The position numbers were made by a program, and so were the translations under genes. From Solitalea canadensis DSM 3403 (GTDB taxonomy: Bacteria > Bacteroidota > Bacteroidia > Sphingobacteriales > Sphingobacteriaceae), in the NCBI RefSeq assembly GCF_000242635.2, contig NC_017770.1:310001-374000 (forward strand): a DNA stretch of 64,000 nucleotides, given 5' to 3'. This document shows, in pieces, positions 1 to 8,521 of this stretch. Each line of letters starts with the position of its first letter. The stretch's first letter is position 1. The notes beneath the pieces were generated by a model. That model saw nothing but the letters and a program-made list of their open reading frames with translations. It was not told the DNA's origin and made no database searches.

Positions 1-668
1 TCGGTTAATGCACCAAGATCTACTGAAATAAAAGGTTTGCTGCTGCGAAGTGATTTTTGATGCAAGGCCCGTGCTACTAAGTCTTTTCCGGTTCCGTTTT
101 CTCCTAGGATAAGTACGTTTGCATCTGTAGGACCTATCTTATCAATTTTATAAAATACCTCCTGCATAGCTTCAGATGCTCCTAACAGTAAAGAAGTTTC
201 TGAATTATTAAGTCCTGATGTGCTATTCTTTTCCGTTTTAACACTAATTGGTTGTGTAGAAGAATTAGGCGTAGGTGCACTTATCTTCGAAAGTGCCTCA
301 GCGATTACTTCTATTAACTGCTCATTTCGCCATGGTTTTACCACAAAATCACTGGCTCCTTCTTTTAAGGAACGAATGGCCAGGTTAATATCGCCATAAG
401 CGGTAATCATTACCACCAGCACATCTTTATCTTGTGTACGTATTTTATTTAACCAAAAGAAACCTTCATTACCTGTATTTAAGGCACTCTTAAAGTTCAT
501 GTCTAAAATGATCAGGTCGAATTTGGTGCGTGTTAGAAGGGCATTTAAATTCTCCGGATTTTTCTCCGTCACCAATTCTTTAACTTCCGGCTGTAATAGC
601 ATCTTCATGGCTACTAATACATCAGGATCATCATCGACAATAAGAATTTTTGAGCTTTTTAATTTCAT
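1..668 (-). CDS. Sigma-54-dependent response regulator (NtrC family), 3' part cut off by the window edge
   Basis: About 222 N-terminal residues are visible, starting at an ATG whose complement lies at 666-668. The first 120 residues form a receiver domain: acidic cluster DDD at residues 12-14, phospho-acceptor Asp56 in ILDMNF, a conserved Thr in ITAYGD and a Lys in VKPW near residue 110. A Ser/Thr/Asn-rich linker follows, then the start of an AAA+ sigma-54 activator domain with Walker A GENGTGKD. The rest of the ATPase domain and the expected Fis-type helix-turn-helix lie beyond position 1, and a partner histidine kinase may follow there. It is transcribed away from the exporter cluster. The 359-bp gap to the adaptor gene holds a palindrome and a sigma-54-like element, so it is the natural candidate regulator of that cluster. 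Family assignment is secure; the target is inferred. Confidence 0.93.
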   Translation of the reverse strand, partial: MKLKSSKILIVDDDPDVLVAMKMLLQPEVKELVTEKNPENLNALLTRTKFDLIILDMNFKSALNTGNEGFFWLNKIRTQDKDVLVVMITAYGDINLAIRSLKEGASDFVVKPWRNEQLIEVIAEALSKISAPTPNSSTQPISVKTEKNSTSGLNNSETSLLLGASEAMQEVFYKIDKIGPTDANVLILGENGTGKDLVARALHQKSLRSSKPFISVDLGALT

Positions 669-885
669 GTATTTAGACGAGCAGCTTTTGTATGGATAAA
701 AGTAAAACAAAAAGATAGTTATTGAATAATTTAACTGGTTATATCCATTAACTATTCCTTATTTATGTAAAGCTTTCATCGCATCATTCTATCACTATTT
801 ATTTCTCCTAATTACTACTACAATTTTCGTGCTTTTATCAAATCTCCTTAATAACAGCTAAATAGTGTTTCAGCGTGATAAAATG

Positions 886-903
886 CTGTTCGCATGCGAA
901 CAG
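886..903. promoter_or_regulatory. 18-bp perfect palindrome, candidate activator (UAS) site
   Basis: CTGTTCGCATGCGAACAG is a perfect 18-bp palindrome. A looser dyad with TGTTG and CGAACA half-sites follows at 905-924. The palindrome lies about 85 bp upstream of the sigma-54-like element at 988, a normal distance for NtrC-family enhancer sites. It sits in the only long non-coding gap between the regulator gene and the adaptor gene. That the regulator binds here is inference. Confidence 0.5.
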
Positions 904-987
904 ATGTTGTATCGAAACCGAACACTTTTAATTGGCCCAATACGATGTCTTTCTGCTAATGGGTTGAAAATAAGCCGTTTTTAGTGT

Positions 988-1001
988 TGGCACGTTTTTG
1001 A
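988..1001 (+). promoter_or_regulatory. Candidate sigma-54 (-24/-12) promoter for the exporter cluster
   Basis: A perfect TGGCAC (-24 type) at 988-993 is followed by TTGA at 998-1001. The consensus is TGGCAC-N5-TTGC, so the second element is imperfect and the spacing is one base short. Its position, 27 bases before the adaptor start and next to a sigma-54 activator gene, supports it; the poor -12 box weakens it. Nothing else recognisable was seen in the rest of the 669-1027 gap. Confidence 0.35.
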
Positions 1002-1027
1002 AGATAGCTTGGCAAAATTATTAAGCT

Positions 1028-2287
1028 TTGGACAGAATAATAGAAAAGAAAAAATGGTCGGCCAAAAAGATCATGACGATTGTTGGAGCGACTGCAATTA
1101 TAGCACTGATTGGATTTAGTTATTTCTCCATCAGTGGAAAATCTCGTCTGAATGTTAAAGACGAACAAATAATTATTGGAGAGGTTAAAAAAGGTCCATT
1201 TCAGGAGTTCATTCCAATTAATGGTGTGGTACAGCCTATAACTACCATTTATTTAGATGCAATTGAAGGCGGTCGTGTTGAACAAAAGTTTGTTGAAGAT
1301 GGAGCCATTGTGAAAACTGGTCAGCCTTTATTAAAACTGGCTAACACAGATCTGGAGCTTGACTTGGCTAACCGCGAAACAGCCGTTTATGATCTGATCA
1401 CCAATATGCAAAACACTCGCAACTTATCTGATCAAAACAGTATCCGTCAGTTAAATCAAATGGCTGATGTTGATAATGCAATGGCAGAAGCGGAGCGTAA
1501 ATATAAAATGAACAAAACGCTGTATGAACAAAAGGTGGTTTCGTACCAGGAATTTAAAGCCGCAGAAAACGAATACAACTATCAAACTCGTCGTAAGAAA
1601 CTGACTATTGAAACCTTGAAAAAGGATACCATCGCAAGTAATCAGCAAATAGTTCAGATGAAACAGTCGTTAGTACGTATGCAAAATGCGTTGGAGTTAA
1701 TGCGTCAGAAAGCTGAAGACTTAACAGTTAAATCACCTGTTGATGGTCAATTAACTTCATTGGATGTTGAAATCGGCCAGTCGAAAAACAAAGGCGAACG
1801 TTTAGGTCAGGTTGACGTTTTAAGTGGCTTTAAAGTACGTGCTGATATTGACGAACATTATATTTCTCGTGTATTTACCGGCTTAGATGGCGAATTTATT
1901 TTCAACAATGAAACCTACAAGCTTAAGGTTAAAAAGATCTACTCTCAAGTTTCCAACGGACGCTTTCAGGTAGATATGGAATTTGTGGGTGCAGTTCCTA
2001 AAGGAGTTCGTCGTGGACAAACTTTACAAATCCGTTTGGCTTTAGGTGATGAAACCCAAGCTTTATTACTGCCTAAAGGTGGTTTTTATCAGCAAACCGG
2101 AGGTAACTGGATCTTTAAAGTAAGTGCAGACGGAAAAACAGCTTATAAAGTTGATATTCAGTTGGGTCGTCAAAATCCTGATTACTATGAAGTGCTGGGT
2201 GGATTAAAACCGGGCGACAAAGTAGTGACATCAAGCTATGATAACTACGGAGATATTCAGGAGCTGAATATCGGAAAAGGGAAGTAA
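1028..2287 (+). CDS. HlyD/MacA-type periplasmic adaptor (membrane fusion protein) of an ABC exporter
   Basis: A 419-residue adaptor with a short basic cytoplasmic N-terminus, one membrane helix at about residues 16-34, a split lipoyl/barrel-sandwich domain (VEQKFVEDGAIVKTGQPLLKL and VKSPVDGQLTSLDVEIGQ segments) flanking a long alpha-helical hairpin at about 115-235, then beta-barrel and membrane-proximal domains ending in LKPGDKVVTS. Such proteins link an inner-membrane ABC permease to a TolC channel. The start is a TTG at 1028; the next in-frame ATG, at 1073, would remove the basic residues before the membrane helix, so TTG is preferred. It is the first gene of the cluster, and the ATPase at 2721 is the next intact gene. 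The substrate cannot be read from the sequence. Confidence 0.9.
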   Translation: MDRIIEKKKWSAKKIMTIVGATAIIALIGFSYFSISGKSRLNVKDEQIIIGEVKKGPFQEFIPINGVVQPITTIYLDAIEGGRVEQKFVEDGAIVKTGQPLLKLANTDLELDLANRETAVYDLITNMQNTRNLSDQNSIRQLNQMADVDNAMAEAERKYKMNKTLYEQKVVSYQEFKAAENEYNYQTRRKKLTIETLKKDTIASNQQIVQMKQSLVRMQNALELMRQKAEDLTVKSPVDGQLTSLDVEIGQSKNKGERLGQVDVLSGFKVRADIDEHYISRVFTGLDGEFIFNNETYKLKVKKIYSQVSNGRFQVDMEFVGAVPKGVRRGQTLQIRLALGDETQALLLPKGGFYQQTGGNWIFKVSADGKTAYKVDIQLGRQNPDYYEVLGGLKPGDKVVTSSYDNYGDIQELNIGKGK

Positions 2288-2289
2288 GG

Positions 2290-2341
2290 ACTAGTGATTA
2301 GCAGTTAGTTATTAGCCGTTAGCCATTGAATAACTAACGGC
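2290..2341. repeat. TTAGC-type intergenic repeat (left arm)
   Basis: Short degenerate words of the form TTAGC (GATTAGCAGTTAG, ATTAGCCGTTAGCC) follow the adaptor stop codon. The complementary GCTAA words occur at 2682-2711 just before the ATPase gene, so the two could pair around the intervening pseudogene. Confidence 0.65.
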
Positions 2342-2352
2342 AATATTGAGAG

Positions 2353-2630
2353 TTAGTCTCTTAGTTTACTGCTAAATGAGTTAAGCATTTTTTTAGACTG
2401 AATGAGTTCGTCATTCAAAAGTTTGAAAGAGTAAGGGGTGAGATAGCCGAGTTCAAATGATAATAATAGTAAGTATTCGGTTTCTGAGGCAGCGTCCATA
2501 GCAATTGAGAGGAAGCGGTTAAAGTCTGGATTTGAATTTCTTCCGGCATCTTCAGCAGTATTGCAGGGAATTGATACAGCTGCTCTTCGAAGCTGACTGG
2601 TAATGCCGAAGATTTTTTAAGATCTCTCAT
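2353..2630 (-). pseudogene. Decayed four-helix-bundle protein (23S rRNA intervening-sequence protein family)
   Basis: Read on the minus strand, one frame from about 2607 down to the TAA at 2353-2355 gives a near-complete C-terminal part of the family (TIGR02436 type). It includes TSQLRRAAVSIPCN, AGRNSNPDFNRFLSIA and SETEYLLLLSFELGYL, and ends in SSKLRD. There is no start codon in that frame, and a stop lies just upstream. A typical N-terminus, MRDLKK, is present at 2613-2630 but in a different frame and joined directly to the middle of the protein. An internal deletion of the first helix (roughly 30 codons) with a frame change explains this. It opposes the exporter operon and lies between the two arms of the TTAGC/GCTAA repeat. 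The role of this family is poorly known: members occur in 23S rRNA intervening sequences and as the Avd accessory protein of diversity-generating retroelements. Confidence 0.85.
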
Positions 2631-2681
2631 AGAGTGTAAATAAAGAATAATTAAAAAAACGAAAATAAAAAAAGAACAGCT

Positions 2682-2711
2682 AACAGCTAATAACCAACGG
2701 CTAATAACCTA
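2682..2711. repeat. GCTAA-type intergenic repeat (right arm)
   Basis: AGCTAACAGCTAATAACC and GGCTAATAACC lie directly before the ATPase start. They are complementary to the TTAGC words at 2290-2341. Confidence 0.65.
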
Positions 2712-2720
2712 AAGAATACT

Positions 2721-3398
2721 ATGATAAAAATATCCAATCTGGAAAAAATCTACAGAACAGAAGATGTTGAAACTGTAGCATTGAATAAAGTATCCTTTGA
2801 TATAAAAGAAGGAGAGTTTGTGGCCATAATGGGACCTTCTGGATGTGGTAAATCCACACTGTTGAATATCCTTGGTTTGTTAGATGACTTAGATGCCGGA
2901 AGTTTTGTTTTTGCAGGACAAGAGGTGGCTAAATACAACGAACGCAAACGTGCTGATTTACGCAAAAAACATATTGGTTTTGTATTCCAGAGCTTCAACC
3001 TGATTGACGAATTAACCGTGTATGAAAATGTGGAATTACCACTGCTTTATTTGAAAGTTGGCACAGAAGAACGTAAAAAACGTGTGGAAGAAGTGTTGGA
3101 AAAGATGCAGATCATGCACCGTAAAAATCACTTTCCTCAGCAATTGTCGGGTGGTCAGCAGCAACGTGTAGCAGTAGCTCGCGCAGTGGTAAACCGTCCT
3201 AAATTAATTCTTGCCGATGAGCCTACAGGTAACCTCGACTCAAGCAACGGTAATGAAGTAATGCAAATGCTTACCGAACTAAACGATGCCGGTACAACCG
3301 TAATTATGGTAACTCACTCAGAGCACGATGCACGCTACAGTCACCGCATTGTACGCATGCTCGACGGACAAGTAGTGCTTGAAAATGTAATGATATAG
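2721..3398 (+). CDS. ABC transporter ATPase, MacB/LolD type (first ATPase of the cluster)
   Basis: A 225-residue stand-alone nucleotide-binding protein of normal length for the family. All motifs are intact: Walker A GPSGCGKS (38-45), Q-loop Gln90 in [14 protein letters not shown], signature [14 protein letters not shown] (142-155), Walker [10 protein letters not shown] (162-170) and the switch His in VTHSEHDA. The FQSFNL and DEPTGNLDS wording is characteristic of ATPases that pair with FtsX/MacB-fold permeases rather than with classical importers. It should energise one or more of the permeases that follow. A strong hairpin at 3510-3535 separates it from the first permease. Confidence 0.95.
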   Translation: MIKISNLEKIYRTEDVETVALNKVSFDIKEGEFVAIMGPSGCGKSTLLNILGLLDDLDAGSFVFAGQEVAKYNERKRADLRKKHIGFVFQSFNLIDELTVYENVELPLLYLKVGTEERKKRVEEVLEKMQIMHRKNHFPQQLSGGQQQRVAVARAVVNRPKLILADEPTGNLDSSNGNEVMQMLTELNDAGTTVIMVTHSEHDARYSHRIVRMLDGQVVLENVMI

Positions 3399-3475
3399 CT
3401 AATAGCCATTAGCCATTAGTCATTAGCTTTTTTAATAACCACTTAAGGCTAACGGCTAATTGCTGACAGCTAACG
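3398..3475. repeat. TTAGC/GCTAA inverted-repeat spacer
   Basis: TTAGC words (ATTAGCCATTAGTCATTAGC) come first and GCTAA words (GGCTAACGGCTAAT, GACAGCTAACG) second. The two halves can pair across about 20 bases. Confidence 0.6.
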
Positions 3476-3509
3476 ATAACGATCTTCTTTTTTTATTTAA
3501 GTTTCAATT

Positions 3510-3535
3510 AAGGGCCCTGCCCGGCAGGGCCTTTT
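3510..3535 (+). terminator. GC-rich hairpin with short T run, terminator or attenuator before the permease array
   Basis: The arms AGGGCCCTG (3511-3519) and CAGGGCCTT (3525-3533) enclose a five-base loop, and TTTT follows. It is the most GC-rich spot of the surrounding region and lies between the ATPase stop and the first permease start. It could end or reduce transcription from the adaptor/ATPase promoter. The T run is only four bases, so partial read-through is likely. Confidence 0.6.
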
Positions 3536-3561
3536 ACAAAAATCAGTTAAAAAATAAACTC

Positions 3562-5919
3562 ATGCTACGTAACTACCTTAAAATAGCATTCAGAAATCTC
3601 TTGAGAAACAAAGGTTTTTCGTTAATCAATATTTCTGGTTTGGCAATAGGAATGGCTAGTGCCGTTTTAATATTGCTTTGGATACAGTATGAGTTTAGTT
3701 ACGATAATTTTAATCAACATAAAGACCGCCTCTACCAGGTATGGAATCGTGGATTTTTTGACGGCAAAGTTCAGTCGTGGAATTCAACTCCAAAGATTCT
3801 GGCTAAAACATTAAAACAAGAATATCCTGATATTGAGGAAGCTTCCCGTGTGGAATTAAGAAGTCCTTTTTTATTGATCGTAGGAGATAAAAAGTTAAGA
3901 ACCCGCGGTGGATTTGTTGATCCCGGATTCTTAAAGATGTTTAGTTTCCCACTTATTAAAGGAAATTCGAAAACAGCATTGGATAATGTGTACTCAATTG
4001 TTATCACTGAAAGTTTGGCAAAGAAACTTTTCGGTGATGAAGATCCAATGGGAAAAACCATTCGCATTGAGAATAAAGATAATTTTATAGTAAGCGGATT
4101 ACTAAAAGACGTCCCCACAAATACCCGTTTCTCCTTTGAATACCTATTGCCCTGGGCTTACATGACTAAAATAGGTTGGGACGATGATTTTTGGGGAAAC
4201 AACTCAACTAATACGTACGTACTTTTAAAAGAACATACTACAGCAGCGTCTGTAGGTGCTAAAATTAAGAATGTTACGATAGCTCATTCAAAAGGGACTG
4301 AGCAAAATGAGTTGTTTCTTCATCCATTATCGAAATGGAGATTATACACCCAATTTGAAGGATCTGTTGCAGGAGGAAGAATAGCTATTGTAAATACTTT
4401 TGGAGTACTAGCTATTTTTATCCTTGTAATTGCGTGTATTAACTTTATGAACCTAAGCACTGCCAGAAGTGAAAAGCGTGCAAAAGAAGTTGGAATTCGT
4501 AAAGTGGTAGGAGCAGAGAAACACACACTGATCAGTCAGTTTTTAGGTGAATCTATCCTTATTTCTTTGTTGGCAGGTATAATAGCATTGTTTATAGTTC
4601 AGTTAGCATTACCTGCATTCAATGCATTTACTCTGCAAAAGATTGAAATTCAATATAGTAATAGTTATTTCTGGATATCGGCTATAGCATTTATCCTTTT
4701 TACAGGCTTACTGGCTGGAAGTTATCCTGCCTTTTACCTTTCTGCATTTCAACCAGTGCGGGTTTTAAAGGGCACATTTAAGGCAGGGCATACTTCCTTT
4801 AGTCCACGAAAAGTGTTGGTGGTTATTCAGTTTACGATTGCCATCATACTGATCATTGCAACCATTTTTGTTAATCGTCAGATTCAGTATTCGCAAGATC
4901 GCGAAACCGGTTACTCAAAAGATAACCTAATCTATCACTTCCTTACAGAAGACCTGGAAAAAAAATATCCGATCATTAAAAGTGAATTGTTAAGCTCAGG
5001 AGTGGCAACTGCTGTTTGTAAAACAAGTGCTCCGATGACACAAGGTTTCAGCAATTCCTGGGGATTCGAATGGCAAGGTAAAGATCCTAAGTCGAAGATC
5101 ATTTTTAACCGCTTTTGTGTGGATGAAGATTTGGCGAAAACGGTGGGTTTAACGATAGTTAAAGGCCGTGATATTAATCTTAAAGATTATCCGACTGATT
5201 CAACAGCTTGCATGATTAATGAATCAGCATTAAAAATAATGGGGTTCAAAGATCCAATTGGTCAAATTATTAAGGATAATAACGTCGATTGGCATGTGGT
5301 AGGTGTGATCAAAGATTTTGTTTTACAATCACCTTTTGAGAATACAGAACCGATGGTCATTGAAGGGGCCAGAGGATGGTTTAATGTAATCCACATTAAA
5401 CTCAATACGCAAAATTCAAATGCTGAAAATTTAAAGATCGCCGAAGAAATCTTTAAAAAGCATAATTACCAGTTTCCGTTTGAGTATCAATTTATTGATG
5501 AAGAATATGCTCAGAAATTCAACGATGTGCAACGAGTGTCAAAATTGATAAGTCTGTTTACAGCATTGATCATCTTTATTTCATGCTTAGGATTATTTGG
5601 TCTGGCAACTTACATGGCAGAAAATAGAATAAAAGAAATCGGAGTTAGAAAAGTTTTGGGAGCCTCAGTATTAAGCATAACAACCTTGTTATCAAAAGAT
5701 TTCTTAAAGTTGATCATTGTGGCAATTGTAATTGCTACACCAATAGCTTATTTCATAGTGAGTAAGTGGCTTCAGAGTATCTCCTATCATGTTTCTGTTC
5801 AATGGTGGGTATTTATCACAGCAGGCTTACTATCCATGTTGATTGCTTTAATAACCATAAGTTATCAAGCAATTAAAGCGGCAACGGCAAATCCGGTGCA
5901 AAGCTTACGATCAGAGTAA
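3562..5919 (+). CDS. MacB/FtsX-type ABC permease, array member 1 of 10
   Basis: A 785-residue inner-membrane permease made of two FtsX halves. Membrane helix 1 is at about residues 19-41, followed by a MacB-type periplasmic core domain (about 45-270). Helices 2-4 lie at about 278-392, with the coupling motif ACINFMNL then EVGIRKVVGA near residues 290-318. Helix 5 is at about 417-440, a second periplasmic domain at 445-660, and helices 6-8 at about 665-772, with EIGVRKVLGAS near 691. The C-terminus is ANPVQSLRSE. Eight helices with duplicated halves mean one chain may suffice for a transporter. In MacB-fold systems such proteins move substrate in the periplasm towards a TolC channel rather than across the membrane. 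I chose the ATG at 3562 because it gives the MLRNY-type start seen in the other members; an upstream TTG at 3460 runs through repeat and hairpin DNA. Confidence 0.93.
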   Translation: MLRNYLKIAFRNLLRNKGFSLINISGLAIGMASAVLILLWIQYEFSYDNFNQHKDRLYQVWNRGFFDGKVQSWNSTPKILAKTLKQEYPDIEEASRVELRSPFLLIVGDKKLRTRGGFVDPGFLKMFSFPLIKGNSKTALDNVYSIVITESLAKKLFGDEDPMGKTIRIENKDNFIVSGLLKDVPTNTRFSFEYLLPWAYMTKIGWDDDFWGNNSTNTYVLLKEHTTAASVGAKIKNVTIAHSKGTEQNELFLHPLSKWRLYTQFEGSVAGGRIAIVNTFGVLAIFILVIACINFMNLSTARSEKRAKEVGIRKVVGAEKHTLISQFLGESILISLLAGIIALFIVQLALPAFNAFTLQKIEIQYSNSYFWISAIAFILFTGLLAGSYPAFYLSAFQPVRVLKGTFKAGHTSFSPRKVLVVIQFTIAIILIIATIFVNRQIQYSQDRETGYSKDNLIYHFLTEDLEKKYPIIKSELLSSGVATAVCKTSAPMTQGFSNSWGFEWQGKDPKSKIIFNRFCVDEDLAKTVGLTIVKGRDINLKDYPTDSTACMINESALKIMGFKDPIGQIIKDNNVDWHVVGVIKDFVLQSPFENTEPMVIEGARGWFNVIHIKLNTQNSNAENLKIAEEIFKKHNYQFPFEYQFIDEEYAQKFNDVQRVSKLISLFTALIIFISCLGLFGLATYMAENRIKEIGVRKVLGASVLSITTLLSKDFLKLIIVAIVIATPIAYFIVSKWLQSISYHVSVQWWVFITAGLLSMLIALITISYQAIKAATANPVQSLRSE

Positions 5920-5944
5920 AAAAACAAAACAAACAATAAACATT

Positions 5945-6020
5945 TTGTGATAAGAAAGGCGTAGTATTTTTCTATCAATAGGAAATCCCATACATCAACT
6001 GCGTCCTTTCCGACTCACAA
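5945..6020. repeat. Imperfect inverted repeat in spacer 1-2
   Basis: TTGTGA at 5945-5950 pairs with TCACAA at 6015-6020. Inside these, AAGAAAGGCG at 5952-5961 roughly pairs with CGTCCTTTCC. The words differ from the TTAGC family used in other spacers, but the hairpin layout is similar. Confidence 0.5.
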
Positions 6021-6039
6021 TACATTAAACCATCAGAAC

Positions 6040-8400
6040 ATGCTATCCAACTATATAAAAATTGCTTTGAGAAATATGTGGCGGAATAAAGGTTTCACCA
6101 TCATAAGTGTATTAGGTCTTGCACTGGGAATGGCCTGTTGCCTTTTCATTTTGTTTTGGGTGCAGGATGAGATATTGCATGATCGTCAGTACGACAATAG
6201 CGACCGGTTGTACCGCGTGATGGAAAACCAGCATTACAGCGGTAATCAGATCTTTACCGTTCAGGCTACTCCGGGATTATTAGCGGAGGCATTAAATAAA
6301 GAAGTTCCGGAAATTGAAAATGCAGTTAATGTTACATGGGGAGGTGATTATGAATTAATCAGGGTAAATGATAAAACTGATAAAGAAAGAGGTTTGTACG
6401 CTGGAGCCAATTTCTTTAAAGTGTTCTCAATTAAGCTTATATCAGGATCGGCAGAAACAGCGCTAACTTCCCCAACTTCAATTGTGATCTCTGAAAAAAT
6501 AGCCAAAAAGTATTTTGGATCAGAAAATCCAATTGGCAAAACAGTTCAGTTTAATGACACATTGAGCTTACAAGTTACAGCTGTTGTAAAAGATGCAGCT
6601 AAGACGTCTTCACTAAAATTTGATTTTATAGCTCCGGTAATAATTTATGAACGTTCAAATACATGGTTAAAACATTGGAGCAATAATGGCATCCGTACTT
6701 TTGTAGTTTTAAAGGAGAACGCGTCTGTAGATAAGGTTCAGGTGAAGATCAAAAACTTCTTGAGAACCAAACAGAAAGACATTACCACTGATCTTTTTTT
6801 ACAGAGTTTCGGAGATTCATACTTGCATGGCCGCTTTGAAAACGGAGTATCAACCGGTGGAAGAATCGAGTATGTACGCTTGTTCTCAGTGGTAGCTGTA
6901 TTTATTTTATTGATCGCTTGCATAAACTTCATGAATTTGGCAACTGCGCGTTCTGCCAGAAGAGCAAAAGAAGTAGGGATTCGTAAGGTTGTTGGAGCCC
7001 CACGTCAGTTTTTGATCGGGCAGTTTATGGGCGAAGCTATCATGATCTCTCTCGTTTCTATTCTGTTGTCTCTTGGTGTCGTTCAATTGCTGTTGCCGGT
7101 TTTTAATTCTGTAACAGGAAAAGAGATCGTAATTGAATATACTAATCTTTTATTCTGGGTGTATTTAGTTGGTTTAGCTATTCTAACGGGAGTTTTATCC
7201 GGAAGCTATCCTGCATTATTTCTTTCATCATTAAAACCTGTTGTGGTTTTAAAAGGGGTGCTGAAATTCGATTCAAAATCAATCATCTTCCGGAAAGGCC
7301 TGGTCGTATTTCAGTTCTGCCTGTCTATTCTTTTAATTGTAGGAACTATAGTTGTTTATCGTCAGGTCAATTTCATCAAAAGCAAAAACCTCGGGTTTAA
7401 TAAAGAAAATCTAATTCTGTTAACTCTCGATGGTGATCTTAGGAAAAATTACGAAGTTTTTAAGCAGGATATATTACAAACATCATCAATAAAAGCAGTT
7501 ACCCAAAGCACTACTAATCCAATTGAAATTGGAAATAACACTGAAGATGTAACATGGCCTGGTAAACAAAGTGATGAGAAAATATTGTTCACCAATCTTT
7601 TTATAGGCCATGATTTTGTTAAAACAATGGGTGTAACAATTAAAGAAGGGCGGGATTTTTCTTCCGCTCGAGTTTCCGATACTGCAGGTTTTATTATTAA
7701 TGAAGAGACCGTTCGCCGCATGAAACTTACAAAAAATGCAGTGGGCACTGTCATAACCATGTGGGATATAAAAGGGCCAATTATAGGTGTTGTAAAAGAC
7801 TTTCACATTAATTCATTGCATTCAGCTATTGAACCGTTGATTATGGTTTTACGCCCTGAGTGGGGCAAAGTAGCGTTGGTCCGCACTGAAGCCGGAAAAA
7901 CACAGGAAGCCATTGCTGCTTTATCAACCGCATTTAAAAAGTACAATCCTAAATATCCATTTAAATACGAGTTTGAAGATGAAAACTACCGTCAGTTGTA
8001 TAAAAATGAAATGATGGTTGGACAGTTAGCTAATTACTTCGCTGTTCTGGGAATCTTCATCTCTTGTTTGGGCTTGTTTGGTTTAGCCATGTTTATTGCA
8101 GAACAGCGCACTAAGGAAATTGGAGTGCGCAAAGTGTTGGGAGCATCAGTGACCAATATTGTAGGAATGCTTTCAAAAGATTTCTTAAAACTGGTAATGA
8201 TCGCTGCAATAATTGCATTCCCGTTAGCTTGGTTTGCCATGAATAAATGGCTGCAAAACTTTGCTTATCGGGTAGAATTAAGCTGGTGGATCTTTTTGAT
8301 TGCCGGTTTTACTGCAATGTTGATCGCATTAATTACAGTAAGCTTTCAGGCAATTAAAGCAGCTGTTGCTAATCCGGTTAAAAGTTTAAGAAATCAATAG
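6040..8400 (+). CDS. MacB/FtsX-type ABC permease, array member 2 of 10
   Basis: 786 residues beginning MLSNYIKIALRNMWRNKGF. The first helix lies at about 20-42. The first periplasmic domain carries the MacB-core wording FFKVFSIKL and SIVISEKIAKKYFG. The first coupling segment ACINFMNLATARSARRAKEVGIRKVVGA starts near residue 292, split here as ACINFMNL plus EVGIRKVVGA. The second, GLFGLAMFIAEQRTKEIG, starts near 677. It ends ANPVKSLRNQ, the only member ending in NQ instead of a final Glu. No truncation or frameshift is seen. Spacing to neighbours is 120 bp upstream and 121 bp downstream, both filled with inverted-repeat DNA. Confidence 0.93.
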   Translation: MLSNYIKIALRNMWRNKGFTIISVLGLALGMACCLFILFWVQDEILHDRQYDNSDRLYRVMENQHYSGNQIFTVQATPGLLAEALNKEVPEIENAVNVTWGGDYELIRVNDKTDKERGLYAGANFFKVFSIKLISGSAETALTSPTSIVISEKIAKKYFGSENPIGKTVQFNDTLSLQVTAVVKDAAKTSSLKFDFIAPVIIYERSNTWLKHWSNNGIRTFVVLKENASVDKVQVKIKNFLRTKQKDITTDLFLQSFGDSYLHGRFENGVSTGGRIEYVRLFSVVAVFILLIACINFMNLATARSARRAKEVGIRKVVGAPRQFLIGQFMGEAIMISLVSILLSLGVVQLLLPVFNSVTGKEIVIEYTNLLFWVYLVGLAILTGVLSGSYPALFLSSLKPVVVLKGVLKFDSKSIIFRKGLVVFQFCLSILLIVGTIVVYRQVNFIKSKNLGFNKENLILLTLDGDLRKNYEVFKQDILQTSSIKAVTQSTTNPIEIGNNTEDVTWPGKQSDEKILFTNLFIGHDFVKTMGVTIKEGRDFSSARVSDTAGFIINEETVRRMKLTKNAVGTVITMWDIKGPIIGVVKDFHINSLHSAIEPLIMVLRPEWGKVALVRTEAGKTQEAIAALSTAFKKYNPKYPFKYEFEDENYRQLYKNEMMVGQLANYFAVLGIFISCLGLFGLAMFIAEQRTKEIGVRKVLGASVTNIVGMLSKDFLKLVMIAAIIAFPLAWFAMNKWLQNFAYRVELSWWIFLIAGFTAMLIALITVSFQAIKAAVANPVKSLRNQ

Positions 8401-8519
8401 CGATTAGCTGTTAGCCATTAGCTATCAGCAGTTAGCTCAAACCTACTGGTCTTATGGTTTCTTTAATAAAAATGATTATGAACTAAATGCTGTTTGCTAA
8501 CAGCTAAAAGCTAATAAAA
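8401..8519. repeat. TTAGC/GCTAA inverted-repeat spacer 2-3
   Basis: TTAGC words (GATTAGCTGTTAGCC, CAGTTAGC) follow the stop of member 2. Complementary words (GCTAACAGCTAAAAGCTAAT) precede the start of member 3, with about 60 bases of ordinary AT-rich sequence between the two arms. Confidence 0.65.
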
Positions 8520-8521
8520 TA

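Noticed and set aside
956-1168. Minus-strand open frame over the adaptor start
   Set aside because: It overlaps the promoter region and the adaptor N-terminus, and its translation has no family resemblance.
2415-2630. A 71-residue minus-strand protein starting MRDLKK
   Set aside because: Only the first six residues fit the family; the rest is out of frame relative to the recognisable four-helix-bundle sequence, so it is part of a pseudogene.
3460-3561. Upstream TTG start extending permease 1 by 34 residues
   Set aside because: The extension is encoded by repeat and hairpin DNA, and the ATG at 3562 gives the MLRNY start shared by the family.
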